64,000 nt of DNA from positions 1-64,000 of the forward strand of contig JAXLWB010000016.1 of assembly GCA_046328715.1 (NCBI GenBank), written 5' to 3'. Below, in pieces: positions 34,863 through 43,503 of this stretch. A program made the position numbers and the translations under genes. Under the pieces are notes generated by a model. That model worked only from the letters and a program-made list of their open reading frames with translations. It had not been told where the DNA came from and ran no database searches. This DNA comes from JAXLWB01 sp046328715. Its GTDB lineage: Bacteria > Chloroflexota > Anaerolineae > Caldilineales > Caldilineaceae. Position 1 is the first letter of the stretch. Each line of letters starts with the position of its first letter.

Positions 34863-35390
34863 ATGGCAATTCCAATTTTGACGACACCACGCATTAAGCT
34901 GCGCCCATTCACACCGGACGATGCGGAAACGTTTCGTCAGATTATGGCCGAACCCGGTGTGCTCCAGTATTTTCCAGAAATTGAGCCACCGTCGTTAGAG
35001 CGGGTGCAAAGTTTGATCGAACGTCTACGCCTGCATTGGGAAAATCACGGCTATGGCATTTGGGCGCTGGAGTCGCTCTCCACAGGTGAGTTAATCGGAC
35101 GCTGTGGTCTCTTCTACATTCCCAACACGGACGAAACCGAGGTCGATTATATTTTAGCCAAAGGGCAATGGGGCAAAGGGATCGCAACCGAAGTCGCTAA
35201 GGTTGCCTTACGTTTTGGCTTTGAGAATGCGCAAAGGGAAGCGATTGTTGGCATTGTTCACCCAGGCAACCGAGCCTCGCAGCATGTGCTCGAAAAGATC
35301 GGGATGAAGTTCACCCGAGCCGACAACTACTTTGGCATGGATTGTTTGCGTTACGCCATTTCACGCGCTGAATTTGGGCCCCCACCCTAA
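34863..35390 (+). CDS. GNAT acetyltransferase
   Basis: 175 residues of the RimJ/RimL-type GNAT fold: TPRIKLRPFTPDDAETF at the N-terminus, the acetyl-CoA binding region with LAKGQWGKGIATEVA, and NRASQHVLEKIGMKF. It is related to, but clearly different from, the GNAT protein at 23932. The C-terminal Gly-Pro-Pro-Pro is encoded by the arm of the repeat at 35380, so the natural end may have been altered. Substrate unknown. Confidence 0.88.
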   Translation: MAIPILTTPRIKLRPFTPDDAETFRQIMAEPGVLQYFPEIEPPSLERVQSLIERLRLHWENHGYGIWALESLSTGELIGRCGLFYIPNTDETEVDYILAKGQWGKGIATEVAKVALRFGFENAQREAIVGIVHPGNRASQHVLEKIGMKFTRADNYFGMDCLRYAISRAEFGPPP

Positions 35391-35510
35391 CCCTCCCTTA
35401 TCAGGGGAGGGAACCGTGAAGGGAAGGATTACGTATTCTCGTCAGTCCACCAAACAAAATTCCTTCCGTGGCAGTTCCCTCACCATAGCAGGGGAGGGTT
35501 AGGGTGGGGT
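35380..35510. repeat. Long inverted repeat, CCCCACCCTAACCCTCCC type
   Basis: CCCCACCCTAACCCTCCC (35380-35397) is exactly complementary to GGGAGGGTTAGGGTGGGG (35493-35510), an 18-bp perfect match. Inner partial arms GGGAACCGTGAAGGGAAGG and CCTTCCGTGGCAGTTCCC extend it. It resembles the element at 11328. It supplies the stop codon of the GNAT gene. Confidence 0.9.
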
Positions 35511-35540
35511 TCACTTTGACATAGACTTAAAGGACGTACC

Positions 35541-37217
35541 ATGATCCGTTTCAATCTTCTACTGCGAACCAGCGCCATACTTGTAGCACTCTCCCTTTTG
35601 TTGGGCTGCACGATGATCCAGCCCCTACCCAGTGGCACGCCAAGCGCAGAAGCAACTCCCGCCGTCACAGCTCCGCCCGAAGGGCAGGCGTGGTGGAACG
35701 AAGCCATCTTCTACGAAATTTTCGTACGCAGTTTTTACGACAGCAACGGCGATGGCAATGGGGATCTCAACGGCATCATCGAGAGATTGGATTACCTCAA
35801 CGATGGCAACCCGCAGACAAATACGGATTTGGGCGTTACTGCGCTCTGGCTGATGCCGATTCAGCCCTCAACTTCCTATCATGGCTACGACATCACGGAT
35901 TACTACAATGTCAATCCCGACTATGGCACACTGGATGATTTCAAACACCTGGTCAGTGAGGCACATAAGCGTGGTATCCATGTTGTCATTGACTATGTCG
36001 CCAATCACACTTCGATTGAGCATCCCTGGTTTCAACAGTCACAGGAGCCGGCGTCCAAATACCGCAACTGGTACATCTGGTCCGAGAAGGACCCTGGCAA
36101 CCGAGGTCCATGGGGGCAGGATGTCTGGCACCATGGAGCGAGCGGCTACTATTATGGGGTCTTTTGGGAAAGAATGCCTGATCTCAACTATAAGACGCCC
36201 GAAGTCGCCAATGAGATGGAAAACGTAGCACGCTTTTGGCTGGAGAAGATGGGCAGTGACGGCTTGAGGGTTGATGGGGCTGGTTATCTGGTTGAAGATA
36301 ATAGCGTATTGGCTGATAGCGAGAGCAACCATGCCTGGTTCAAACATCTACGTACTGTCTACAAAGCAATCAATCCTAACCTGATGTCAGTCGGTGAAGT
36401 GTGGACCGATGATGACATAGTCTCTACGTATGCACAAGGGGACGAATTCGATCTTGTCTTTGATTTTGATTTGGCCAGTGCCTTGGTGCGAAGTGTCCAA
36501 GATAACAATGCCGACGCTGCGCGCTCGACTCTGACAAAGTCGCTGAAACTGCTACCCACCGCTCACAGTGCCATCTTCCTGACCAACCATGATCAAAACC
36601 GGGTGATGGACGAGTTGAATGGCGATGTGAACAAGGCCAAGCGCGCAGCAACCCTGTTGTTGACCTTACCTGGAACACCCTTTCTTTACTACGGCGAAGA
36701 GATCGGTCTGCTTGGGCGCAAACCGGACGAAAATCTGCGTCGCCCAATGCAATGGAGCGGTGACGCCAATGCTGGCTTTAGCACCGTTGATCCCTGGCGT
36801 GCCCCTGCCGTTGACTTTTCAGAGAAGAACGTCGCCGCACAAACGGGTGACGGCAATTCGTTGCTCTCTCATTATCGCTATCTGATCACCTTACGCAATC
36901 AAGAAGCGGCGCTGCGTACTGGCACTGGTTATTCAGTTAGCAGCACCAATCATGCAGTGCTCGCCTATCTGCGTGCTGCCGATGATCAGGCGATTTTGGT
37001 GATCAACAATCTGCGCGACGAGTTTCAAGATAACTACAATCTCTCAATGGAGAATGGGCCATTCACCCCAGGTGCCACCTACCATATCGAACCGCTCTGG
37101 GGAGCCGGGCCTTTTGCCCAGGTCGTTGCAACCGATACAGGCGGCTTTGCCCTGGTCCAACCCAATGCTGGCTTGAATTCGGGAGAGACATTAATTCTAC
37201 GTTTGATTCGTGATTGA
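35541..37217 (+). CDS. Alpha-amylase family (GH13) lipoprotein
   Basis: 558 residues. A lipobox LLLGC after an N-terminal hydrophobic stretch predicts a membrane-anchored lipoprotein outside the cytoplasm. All four GH13 regions are present: VVIDYVANHT, GLRVDGAGYL with the nucleophile Asp, LMSVGEVW with the acid Glu and FLTNHDQNR. It hydrolyses or transglycosylates alpha-glucans at the cell surface; exact specificity (alpha-amylase or oligo-1,6-glucosidase type) is open. It is followed after 9 bp by a prenyl-synthase-like gene, an odd pairing. The repeat at 35380 lies between it and the preceding GNAT gene. Confidence 0.9.
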   Translation: MIRFNLLLRTSAILVALSLLLGCTMIQPLPSGTPSAEATPAVTAPPEGQAWWNEAIFYEIFVRSFYDSNGDGNGDLNGIIERLDYLNDGNPQTNTDLGVTALWLMPIQPSTSYHGYDITDYYNVNPDYGTLDDFKHLVSEAHKRGIHVVIDYVANHTSIEHPWFQQSQEPASKYRNWYIWSEKDPGNRGPWGQDVWHHGASGYYYGVFWERMPDLNYKTPEVANEMENVARFWLEKMGSDGLRVDGAGYLVEDNSVLADSESNHAWFKHLRTVYKAINPNLMSVGEVWTDDDIVSTYAQGDEFDLVFDFDLASALVRSVQDNNADAARSTLTKSLKLLPTAHSAIFLTNHDQNRVMDELNGDVNKAKRAATLLLTLPGTPFLYYGEEIGLLGRKPDENLRRPMQWSGDANAGFSTVDPWRAPAVDFSEKNVAAQTGDGNSLLSHYRYLITLRNQEAALRTGTGYSVSSTNHAVLAYLRAADDQAILVINNLRDEFQDNYNLSMENGPFTPGATYHIEPLWGAGPFAQVVATDTGGFALVQPNAGLNSGETLILRLIRD

Positions 37218-37226
37218 TTTACCTTT

Positions 37227-37967
37227 ATGAGCCAACTTGCACCCATTCAACCTTCGACTCCACCCGCCTTAAATGATTTTACCGACGAACTCAAAGCAGT
37301 TCAGGTGAATCTTGCCCAGGTTTTCGATACGCTTTATCCCCCGCTCTTGGGATTGGTGCGAGCACAGATTCAACAGGCCCAGCCTCATCTGCGCGCAGCC
37401 GTTGTGCTGGCCACGGCGGTTGCTGTTGACTCAGCGGACGAGTCTGTGGCGCTGCGCAAAAAACGGATCGATCTAGCCTCTGCACTAGAAATGCTCTATG
37501 TGGCGCTCCAGGTACATGAGTTGCTGCTCAAGAGTAGTGCGCAGGAGCTTCACGACACCATTGATAAATCGGTAATGGGTAGCACCATCCTGGCCGGTGA
37601 TACTTGCTTTAGCCATGCCGCATTGCTAGCGGCACGCACTGATAGCCCGCAAGTGGTCGCAATTTTTTCCCAGGCGCTACAGACCATTAGTGAGAAACAA
37701 CTCCGCCATCTCTTCTCCCAACAAGATGGCAAGCCCAGCTTTGACCCCTCACGAGAATTATTTGAAGCAGGTTTGCAAGCAGCCTCAGTGCTTGCAAACC
37801 TAAATACAGAGGTTATTGCTCAACTTAATGAGATGATTGACACCATTCCCGCACAGGTTTTGCACAGCAGGCTAGCTTTGTCTGATGCATCCACAAAGCT
37901 GGATCTGGTTCACCAGGAACGCTGGCAAGCACTGGTCGCTTGGTACGATCAGATAAAGACTCGCTAG
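37227..37967 (+). CDS. Polyprenyl-synthase-related protein without the catalytic Asp motifs
   Basis: 246 residues, all helical. Residues about 40-150 follow the pattern of trans-prenyl synthases (RAAVVLATAVAVD, ALEMLYVALQVHELLL, GSTILAGDTCFSHAALLAARTDSPQVVAIF). The first Asp-rich motif (expected right after the ALEMLYVAL..HE helix) is replaced by LLLKSS, and no second one exists. It is therefore probably a non-catalytic relative, perhaps a regulatory subunit comparable in idea to HepS of two-component synthases. That is inference. The true synthase at 20425 lies far away in this window. It starts 9 bp after the amylase stop and is followed by a likely terminator. Confidence 0.6.
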   Translation: MSQLAPIQPSTPPALNDFTDELKAVQVNLAQVFDTLYPPLLGLVRAQIQQAQPHLRAAVVLATAVAVDSADESVALRKKRIDLASALEMLYVALQVHELLLKSSAQELHDTIDKSVMGSTILAGDTCFSHAALLAARTDSPQVVAIFSQALQTISEKQLRHLFSQQDGKPSFDPSRELFEAGLQAASVLANLNTEVIAQLNEMIDTIPAQVLHSRLALSDASTKLDLVHQERWQALVAWYDQIKTR

Positions 37968-38442
37968 TCCTCCTCTATAAAGCAGAATGCAGCAAAAGCT
38001 TGAGTACACCCACTATTGCGACTGGCAAACTCAAGCTTTTATGCACGGCTGCCGGTAAATTGAGACAAAACGCTAACTTTTCACCAATGTATTTCCAATC
38101 ATTTAAGAGTATGATTATTGGATAGTCTTGAAACGGACTATTTGGTCTAGATAGAGACGCCAACAAAGCAGCAATTAGGTTGTCGCTGGTACCTAGGCGA
38201 CAACGGAGGATTGTGGACGATTCTCTACGTGGAAAGAAGAGTCTGCTCCCGGCAGAATACAGAGTATGTATTGAGAGCAGAACAAATGCAAAGTGCAACA
38301 AATGTGCTCGGATCAAAAACTTTAACCTAATCCTCATCCAAAAGGACTAGACAAATCTGTAAACCTATGGTTTACTTGTTGTACAGGCTTTGCACAGATA
38401 ATTATCCTCCTTTACTCGCAGATGTCAAAAGGTGAGGCAATC
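37968..38442. other. 475-bp spacer before the CRP/FNR-type gene
   Basis: No gene. It holds the hairpin at 37994-38040, a GTTGTCGC/GCGACAAC inverted repeat with a 10-base loop (38179-38204), and a weak -10-like GATAAT at 38397-38402. No confident -35 was found. Confidence 0.5.
37994..38040 (+). terminator. Probable terminator after the prenyl-synthase-like gene
   Basis: AAAAGCTTGAGT and ACTCAAGCTTTT are exact complements separated by 23 bases, and the 3' arm itself ends in TTTT. It lies 27 bp after the stop. Confidence 0.6.
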
Positions 38443-39183
38443 ATGAAAACCACAATCCGAGAAGTACCAGTGTCACACAGCAGCAACAGCAACAATTTTC
38501 AACTTGCTAACGAGACCTCGCTGACGCCAGTTGGAACTCTTACGCAAGCGCTGACTGCATTGAGGAGCGAAGATCCAGCATTCAGCCGAATTGTCACAAC
38601 ACTGCGGGCAGAGCGTGGTCAAATGGTAGCGACTGCACAAGATCTGATCAGCAAGATGTATGTCTTAATGTCAGGTCGAGTCAATCTAGTTTGTACCAAT
38701 AATGAAGGTCGACGTTTGGTCATCGCTTCCTTAGAAGCAGGCGCAATTTTTGGCGAAGGGGCGCTCGACCAAGCAGGTGACCCAAATGTATTTGCCGAAG
38801 CAGCCGAAGAGTCGGCGATTTGGGTAATTCCAGCCGGTGAAGCTCGTAATATGACGATGCAATATCCGATTTTAGGCTGGGGATTGCTGCAAACCTATGG
38901 ACAACGTCTACTCCAGGTCGAAAACAATCTTGAAGATGTGGCGTACAAGAAACTTCCGGAACGGCTTGCAGCTTTGTTGATTGAGTTGAATACCGATCGC
39001 AGCAACGTCATCAAGGGGATCAGCCACCAAACTTTGGCTGATTACTTGGGCACCTACCGAGAGACAGTTAGCGCCATCTTGCGTGATTTTAAACGTCAAG
39101 GGCTTGTAGAGTTGGGTTATCGAAAGATCCATATACTAGACGTGGAAGAATTGAGCGATTTTGCAGGGCTTTGGGATTTCTAA
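38443..39183 (+). CDS. CRP/FNR-family transcription regulator
   Basis: 246 residues from ATG 38443, with AGGTGAGG 5 bp upstream; an ATG 21 bp earlier is possible. The cNMP-type beta-roll spans about 30-140 (MYVLMSGRVNLVC, LEAGAIFGEGAL). A Crp-type helix-turn-helix follows near the C-terminus (ISHQTLADYLGTYRETVSAILRDFKRQGLVELG). The RxS contact motif of true cAMP sites is not obvious, so the effector is unknown. No FNR-type N-terminal cysteines are present. A small terminator follows. Its targets are not visible in the window. Confidence 0.88.
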   Translation: MKTTIREVPVSHSSNSNNFQLANETSLTPVGTLTQALTALRSEDPAFSRIVTTLRAERGQMVATAQDLISKMYVLMSGRVNLVCTNNEGRRLVIASLEAGAIFGEGALDQAGDPNVFAEAAEESAIWVIPAGEARNMTMQYPILGWGLLQTYGQRLLQVENNLEDVAYKKLPERLAALLIELNTDRSNVIKGISHQTLADYLGTYRETVSAILRDFKRQGLVELGYRKIHILDVEELSDFAGLWDF

Positions 39184-39200
39184 ATCAAACATCGACGGAT

Positions 39201-39230
39201 AAGTCTACATCGGCAGGTGTAGGCTTTTCC
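39201..39230 (+). terminator. Terminator of the CRP/FNR-type gene
   Basis: AAGTCTACA pairs with TGTAGGCTT (one G-U pair) around an 8-base loop, followed by TTTTCC. It lies 17 bp after the stop codon. Confidence 0.65.
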
Positions 39231-39420
39231 TGAACGTTGTAATAGATGCTTGGAAGGACTCCTGCAACTTTTCTCCTCATTTACCAGCGATCAGGCTGAG
39301 TCTATTGCGTCCTCAGTCTGATCTTGTGCTGGTCTTCTCTAGCAAACACCGTCTTTAAAGCTCCTAAACTTTAGTTATGCTTCTTATTCTTAAACTATAT
39401 AAAAAAAGTCTTTCTCCTAG

Positions 39421-39449
39421 TTGACGAATGGAAATTTGTTTGATATACT
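39421..39449 (+). promoter_or_regulatory. Strong sigma70-type promoter upstream of rho
   Basis: TTGACG, exactly 17 bp, then TATACT. The expected start point is near 39456, about 587 nt before the rho ATG. Confidence 0.75.
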
Positions 39450-39570
39450 AGGGTTCTGGGTAGGTTAGATCCCGCAGACTTTTCTCTGCCCCCTTGGTGA
39501 GTGATGTAGACTGGCAGCTGCCCAAAGATTGTTTTCTTCGATTGGATTATTACTGTCCGAAGAGCAACTC

Positions 39571-39627
39571 AAATTTTCGCTGATTGATGTAGAGATGCTC
39601 TGATCATAAAAGCACCGGCGAAAATTT
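39571..39627 (+). promoter_or_regulatory. Long-range stem in the rho leader
   Basis: AAATTTTCGC (39571-39580) and GCGAAAATTT (39618-39627) are exact 10-bp complements within the predicted rho leader transcript. Confidence 0.5.
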
Positions 39628-39944
39628 AACACGATTGGAAAAGTAAATCCAGCAGCGCTTCATCTCATAAGAATAACCGCTACGCCACTTCGGTTATAGC
39701 TGAAATTGGAGTACTCCAAGGTAACCCTGTTTTACGAATTCCCTTCACGATTGAATAGCCAAGATGTTTGTAACAGGCTTCAATATCATTGCTGTATAAA
39801 AGTCCTAAATAGACCAAACTTGTAACATCGAAAACACTTTATTCTTGCGCATTTGTGTGTTGTCAGATTTCCTTTTTCACCAGGTAGCTGTTCAGGGTAC
39901 GGTTTGAAGTTTTTTAACTCTTACCACCCCTCAACTCTCTGGTA

Positions 39945-39970
39945 GGACGAGATATCTCAAGATATCGTCC
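39945..39970 (+). promoter_or_regulatory. Hairpin close to the rho start
   Basis: GGACGAGATATC and GATATCGTCC pair with a 2-base bulge and a TCAA loop, 73 nt before the rho ATG. It is a candidate for control of rho expression. Confidence 0.45.
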
Positions 39971-40042
39971 GCACAAAATTGAAAATGCCTCTCAGGCTCT
40001 CCTGCTTTTACGCAAATCTGCATCAAATAGGCACTTCTTCTT

Positions 40043-41419
40043 ATGGAAACATCTCTTGATATCTTAGAATCAACTGAACTTGAAACAGCCCCACCGCCTA
40101 TCGTGTCCCCGCAGCCCGCGCGCTCGTCGCGGCGTAGCAGCAACAATAACTCTGTGCTCGCCAGCATGAGTATTTCGCAACTCGATGCGCTTAACCTGGA
40201 TGAGTTGCGCGAATTGGCTCGCTCAGTAGAGATCACAGGCTATACTCGTCTCAAAAAGACTGACCTGATCATGCGTTTGTTGCGCGCAAATGCTGAACAA
40301 CAGGGTTACATCTTTGGTGGCGGTATTCTTGAAATTGTCGCTGATGGCATCGGCTTTTTGCGAAGCGAGCGTCTTCTGCCTGGTGCAGAGGATGTATACG
40401 TAAGCCAAAGCCAAATTCGACGCTTTGGCCTGCGCACAGGCGACTTTGTCGTGGGTCAAGTACGCCCACCGAAGGAAACTGAGAAATACCACGGCCTGCT
40501 CAAAGTTGAAGCAGTCAACGGTCTCGATCCGGAAGTTGCTAAGAAGCGCCCGCTCTTTGAAAAGCAAACGCCAATCTTTCCAAACGAGCAGATGCTCTTG
40601 GAAACCAAGCCAAATGTCATTTCGACACGTATGATCGACCTGTTGGCGCCAATTGGACGCGGACAGCGTGGTCTGATCGTTAGCCCGCCCAAGGCAGGTA
40701 AGACGACTATTCTCAAACGGATCGCCAATGGCATTACCACCAACTACAAAGATATCCATCTGATGGTTGTGCTCATCGGTGAGCGTCCTGAAGAAGTCAC
40801 GGACATGGATCGCTCGGTTGAGGCAGAAGTGGTCAGCAGCACCTTTGACGAACCTGTGCAAAATCATGTGCAGGTGGCCGAAATGGCGCTTGATCGTGCA
40901 AAGCGCTTGGTCGAAAGCCAGAAGCATGTCGTAATCTTGCTTGACAGCATCACCCGTCTGGCCCGTGCCTACAACCTCACTGTGCCACCCTCCGGTCGTA
41001 CGCTCTCTGGTGGTATGGATCCCGCTGGCTTGTATCCGCCCAAACACTTCTTTGGTGCAGCCCGCAACTTGGAAGAGGGTGGCAGTCTGACGATTATTGC
41101 GACTTGTCTGGTCGATACAGGTAGCCGCATGGACGACGTGATCTACGAAGAGTTTAAAGGCACTGGCAACATGGAGTTGCATCTCAATCGCAAGTTGGCC
41201 GAACGGCGTGTCTTCCCTGCCTTCGACATTGAACGATCTGGCACACGCGCTGAAGAAAAATTGTTAGATGCTGAATCACTGGCCAAGATCTACACGCTGC
41301 GCCGCATGATCGATGCGATGGGCGGTGGACAGGAAGCGATTCTGCCGATTATTGAACGCATGAGCCGCACACGTGATAACCGCGAATTTTTGGACACCCT
41401 GACCAAACGGCAGTCATAA
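40043..41419 (+). CDS. rho: Transcription termination factor Rho
   Basis: 458 residues. After a ~35-residue Ser/Pro-rich start, the Rho_N helix domain (LNLDELRELARSVEITGYTR) and the cold-shock RNA-binding domain (GFLRSERLLPGAEDVYVS, RRFGLRTGDFVVGQVRPP) are seen. They are followed by the hexameric ATPase with Walker A SPPKAGKTT, Walker B HVVILLDSITRLARAYN and the Q/R-loop regions. Rho is an RNA-dependent helicase that ends transcription of untranslated RNA. It is expressed alone from a promoter far upstream. The long structured leader suggests autogenous control, as is known for rho in E. coli. Confidence 0.96.
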   Translation: METSLDILESTELETAPPPIVSPQPARSSRRSSNNNSVLASMSISQLDALNLDELRELARSVEITGYTRLKKTDLIMRLLRANAEQQGYIFGGGILEIVADGIGFLRSERLLPGAEDVYVSQSQIRRFGLRTGDFVVGQVRPPKETEKYHGLLKVEAVNGLDPEVAKKRPLFEKQTPIFPNEQMLLETKPNVISTRMIDLLAPIGRGQRGLIVSPPKAGKTTILKRIANGITTNYKDIHLMVVLIGERPEEVTDMDRSVEAEVVSSTFDEPVQNHVQVAEMALDRAKRLVESQKHVVILLDSITRLARAYNLTVPPSGRTLSGGMDPAGLYPPKHFFGAARNLEEGGSLTIIATCLVDTGSRMDDVIYEEFKGTGNMELHLNRKLAERRVFPAFDIERSGTRAEEKLLDAESLAKIYTLRRMIDAMGGGQEAILPIIERMSRTRDNREFLDTLTKRQS

Positions 41420-41993
41420 AATGTGTTTTGGGAACGGTATACCCGGCAGGTTCGGCACGCTATGCCAACGGGGTCAGTAGAAGTCAACCTGCCAGATGTA
41501 CTTTTTAGGCAATTTTAAGGATTGAAGATATACTGCCCAAGATGAAAACAGGCAAGTCTGGCGATGGGAGCGGGCCACTGTAACACCTCGCCAAACTGAT
41601 CGGTGCAGCAAAAGTGACGCTTCAACGACAAGCGAGCTGAACGTAAGGGTACCAACATCGTGCCCAGGAATTCAATTGACACAATGCAGACAACGTTGTC
41701 ATCCTCTATTTATGCCTTCCTCTACGAGTGATTTCCAGACAAAAATAATACCTAATATGACGAAAATTTCGTACATATTTCATACGAGAACCCGACGATT
41801 TGCCCGATAACAGAGAAATACCGGTATTTTTGTTGCTTGCGAAGCAGAATTGCCTTGCCAATATGGGACAAGACTATTATAATCTGACTATATTCAAGAC
41901 ACTCGTTTGTCCACGCAGTCAAATAACTGCTAAATCATCACTCGGACATTGCTACTGCCCCGCGTCGCTTATGTCTGTTTGGAGACAACTCAT
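41420..41993. other. 574-bp spacer after rho
   Basis: No gene. GGCAGGTT and AACCTGCC (41445-41493), followed by CTTTTTAGG, may form a weak rho terminator with a long loop. The rest is AT-rich up to the promoter at 41855. Confidence 0.45.
41855..41883 (+). promoter_or_regulatory. Sigma70-type promoter of the LysM/M23 peptidase gene
   Basis: TTGCCA, 17 bp, TATAAT. The predicted start near 41890 leaves a leader of about 100 nt before the ATG at 41994. Confidence 0.7.
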
Positions 41994-43367
41994 ATGACCG
42001 ATGATGCCCATAAGGCATATAGTCGGAATCGTTATCAATCATCGCTACTGCCCGCAGTAGAATCAGATGCGCAATACGGTTCCCTTTCGTCTAAAGCAGT
42101 TTCCGGTCCGTACCCCTCAACTTCTTCAACCAAGCCCGAACATTCATCCAGGTCGGCCTACTTTTCACAGACAACTGGCGAGGCAGGATTATCGGGTTTC
42201 ATGAACCAGACCAATACAAGCGGCTTGTTTGGGGCTGAAATCCCCGCAGTTGGTACTACCCTTGAGGATGTCAAAGGGAAGGTCGATGCCTTACTTTCTG
42301 ACCATGTCGCAGTGGTACGTATGGCGAGCCATCTCTCCGTTCTTATGATTGCAGGAGCCTTGCTCGTATTTAGCCAACTCGAACTGCCCAAGCTGGATAT
42401 TTCTCTCAGCAGTTTATCGAACAACATTACCGGCGCAACCCTGGCGCAAGCAGAACCAACCAGCACCAGCACAACCAGCACATTGGCCTTGATTCAAACA
42501 GATTCACAGAGTGGCAGTGTATTCGATATTGCCTTACCACGCATGGTTGTGCCGCTGATTCAGAAGGCACAGCCCCAAGTTGCAGCCGCAGCCGCACCCC
42601 AAGTCGTACAAATCCGCACTTATACCGTTCAACCTGGCGACACCATCTTTGGCATTGCGCAGCGGCTGGGCTTAAATCCTGAATCATTGCAGTGGGCGAA
42701 TCCTACTCTCGAAAATAATCCCGACCTCTTAAACATTGGCGACCAGTTAAAGATTCCACCCAGCGATGGTGTGGTTCACACCGTTCACAGCGGCGATACG
42801 CTCAATGCTATCGCACAGCGCTACAAGGTGTCGATGGATGCAATTGTTGGCTTTATGGGAAACGGATTGAAGGATGCTGGCTCACCCTTGGTACTCAATC
42901 AGGATATCTTTGTTCCAGGTGGGGTAAAGCCCTTCCAAGCTCCTGCCCAGGTGGCAGTGGTGTCACGTGCTTCGGCGCAGACACCGTATAACGCGCTCAA
43001 GGGCAGCGGCTCATTTGGCTGGCCAGCGACAGGACAGATCACACAATACTACTGGCGTGGACATCCAGCGATTGACGTTGCCAGTTGGGTTGGCAATCCA
43101 GTGAAATCAGCCGATGACGGTTACGTGGTCGAGGTGGTCGGTGGCTGGAGTTCTGGTTATGGCTTGCATGTCATTATTGACCACGGCAACGGCTTCCAAA
43201 CGCTCTACGCACACCTGAGTAGTGTATGGGTGTCGGTAGGCGAGAATGTTAGCAAGGGCCAACAAATCGGTGCGGTCGGCAGCACAGGCAACAGCACTGG
43301 ACCGCACTTGCACTTCGAAGTTCGCTATCAAGGCGTGGGTCAGAATCCACTTTCCTATCTGCGCTAA
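41994..43367 (+). CDS. LysM-domain M23 peptidoglycan endopeptidase (membrane anchored)
   Basis: 457 residues from ATG 41994, with GGAG 9 bp upstream. A cytoplasmic-type N-terminal region of ~100 residues leads to one membrane helix (LSVLMIAGALLVFSQL). Two LysM domains follow (YTVQPGDTIFGIAQRLGL and HTVHSGDTLNAIAQRYKV), which bind glycan chains. The C-terminal M23 (LytM) domain carries zinc ligands in GHPAIDVA and HLHFEV. It should cleave peptidoglycan cross-links or regulate amidases outside the membrane. It has its own promoter and a strong terminator, so it is monocistronic. Confidence 0.92.
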   Translation: MTDDAHKAYSRNRYQSSLLPAVESDAQYGSLSSKAVSGPYPSTSSTKPEHSSRSAYFSQTTGEAGLSGFMNQTNTSGLFGAEIPAVGTTLEDVKGKVDALLSDHVAVVRMASHLSVLMIAGALLVFSQLELPKLDISLSSLSNNITGATLAQAEPTSTSTTSTLALIQTDSQSGSVFDIALPRMVVPLIQKAQPQVAAAAAPQVVQIRTYTVQPGDTIFGIAQRLGLNPESLQWANPTLENNPDLLNIGDQLKIPPSDGVVHTVHSGDTLNAIAQRYKVSMDAIVGFMGNGLKDAGSPLVLNQDIFVPGGVKPFQAPAQVAVVSRASAQTPYNALKGSGSFGWPATGQITQYYWRGHPAIDVASWVGNPVKSADDGYVVEVVGGWSSGYGLHVIIDHGNGFQTLYAHLSSVWVSVGENVSKGQQIGAVGSTGNSTGPHLHFEVRYQGVGQNPLSYLR

Positions 43368-43400
43368 GGTAGCAAGAAGAGTAAACAGTGGAATAAAAAA

Positions 43401-43433
43401 CAGGGTGGGAGCTAATCCCACCCTGTTTTGTTT
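43401..43433 (+). terminator. Rho-independent terminator of the M23 peptidase gene
   Basis: CAGGGTGGGA and TCCCACCCTG form a perfect 10-bp stem with a GCTAA loop, followed by TTTTGTTT. The upstream A-run (AAAAAA) would let it work on the fumC side as well. Confidence 0.93.
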
Positions 43434-43503
43434 GACTCAATGATTTCTACATCACTCGTAACTGTTCAGCCTTTGGAAAACAGCAATGCCAGAATAGCCA
43501 CCT

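Larger units (their letters stand above)
39184..40042. other. 859-bp region upstream of rho, with promoter and structured leader
   Basis: No gene of normal length. It contains the terminator of the regulator gene (39201), a GATCAG.CTGAG/CTCAG.CTGATC inverted repeat (about 39290-39325), the strong promoter at 39421 and several hairpins in the ~590-nt leader before rho. Confidence 0.6.

Noticed and set aside
34863..35390. Duplicate of the GNAT gene at 23932
   Set aside because: Same fold, but the protein sequences differ too much for a recent duplication.
35380..35510. Telomere-like CCCTAACCCT string
   Set aside because: Only one or two units, inside a defined inverted repeat; no tandem array.
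40223..41182. 319-codon open frame antisense to rho
   Set aside because: It lies wholly within rho, follows its codon pattern in complement and shows no family motif; an open shadow of a GC-biased gene.
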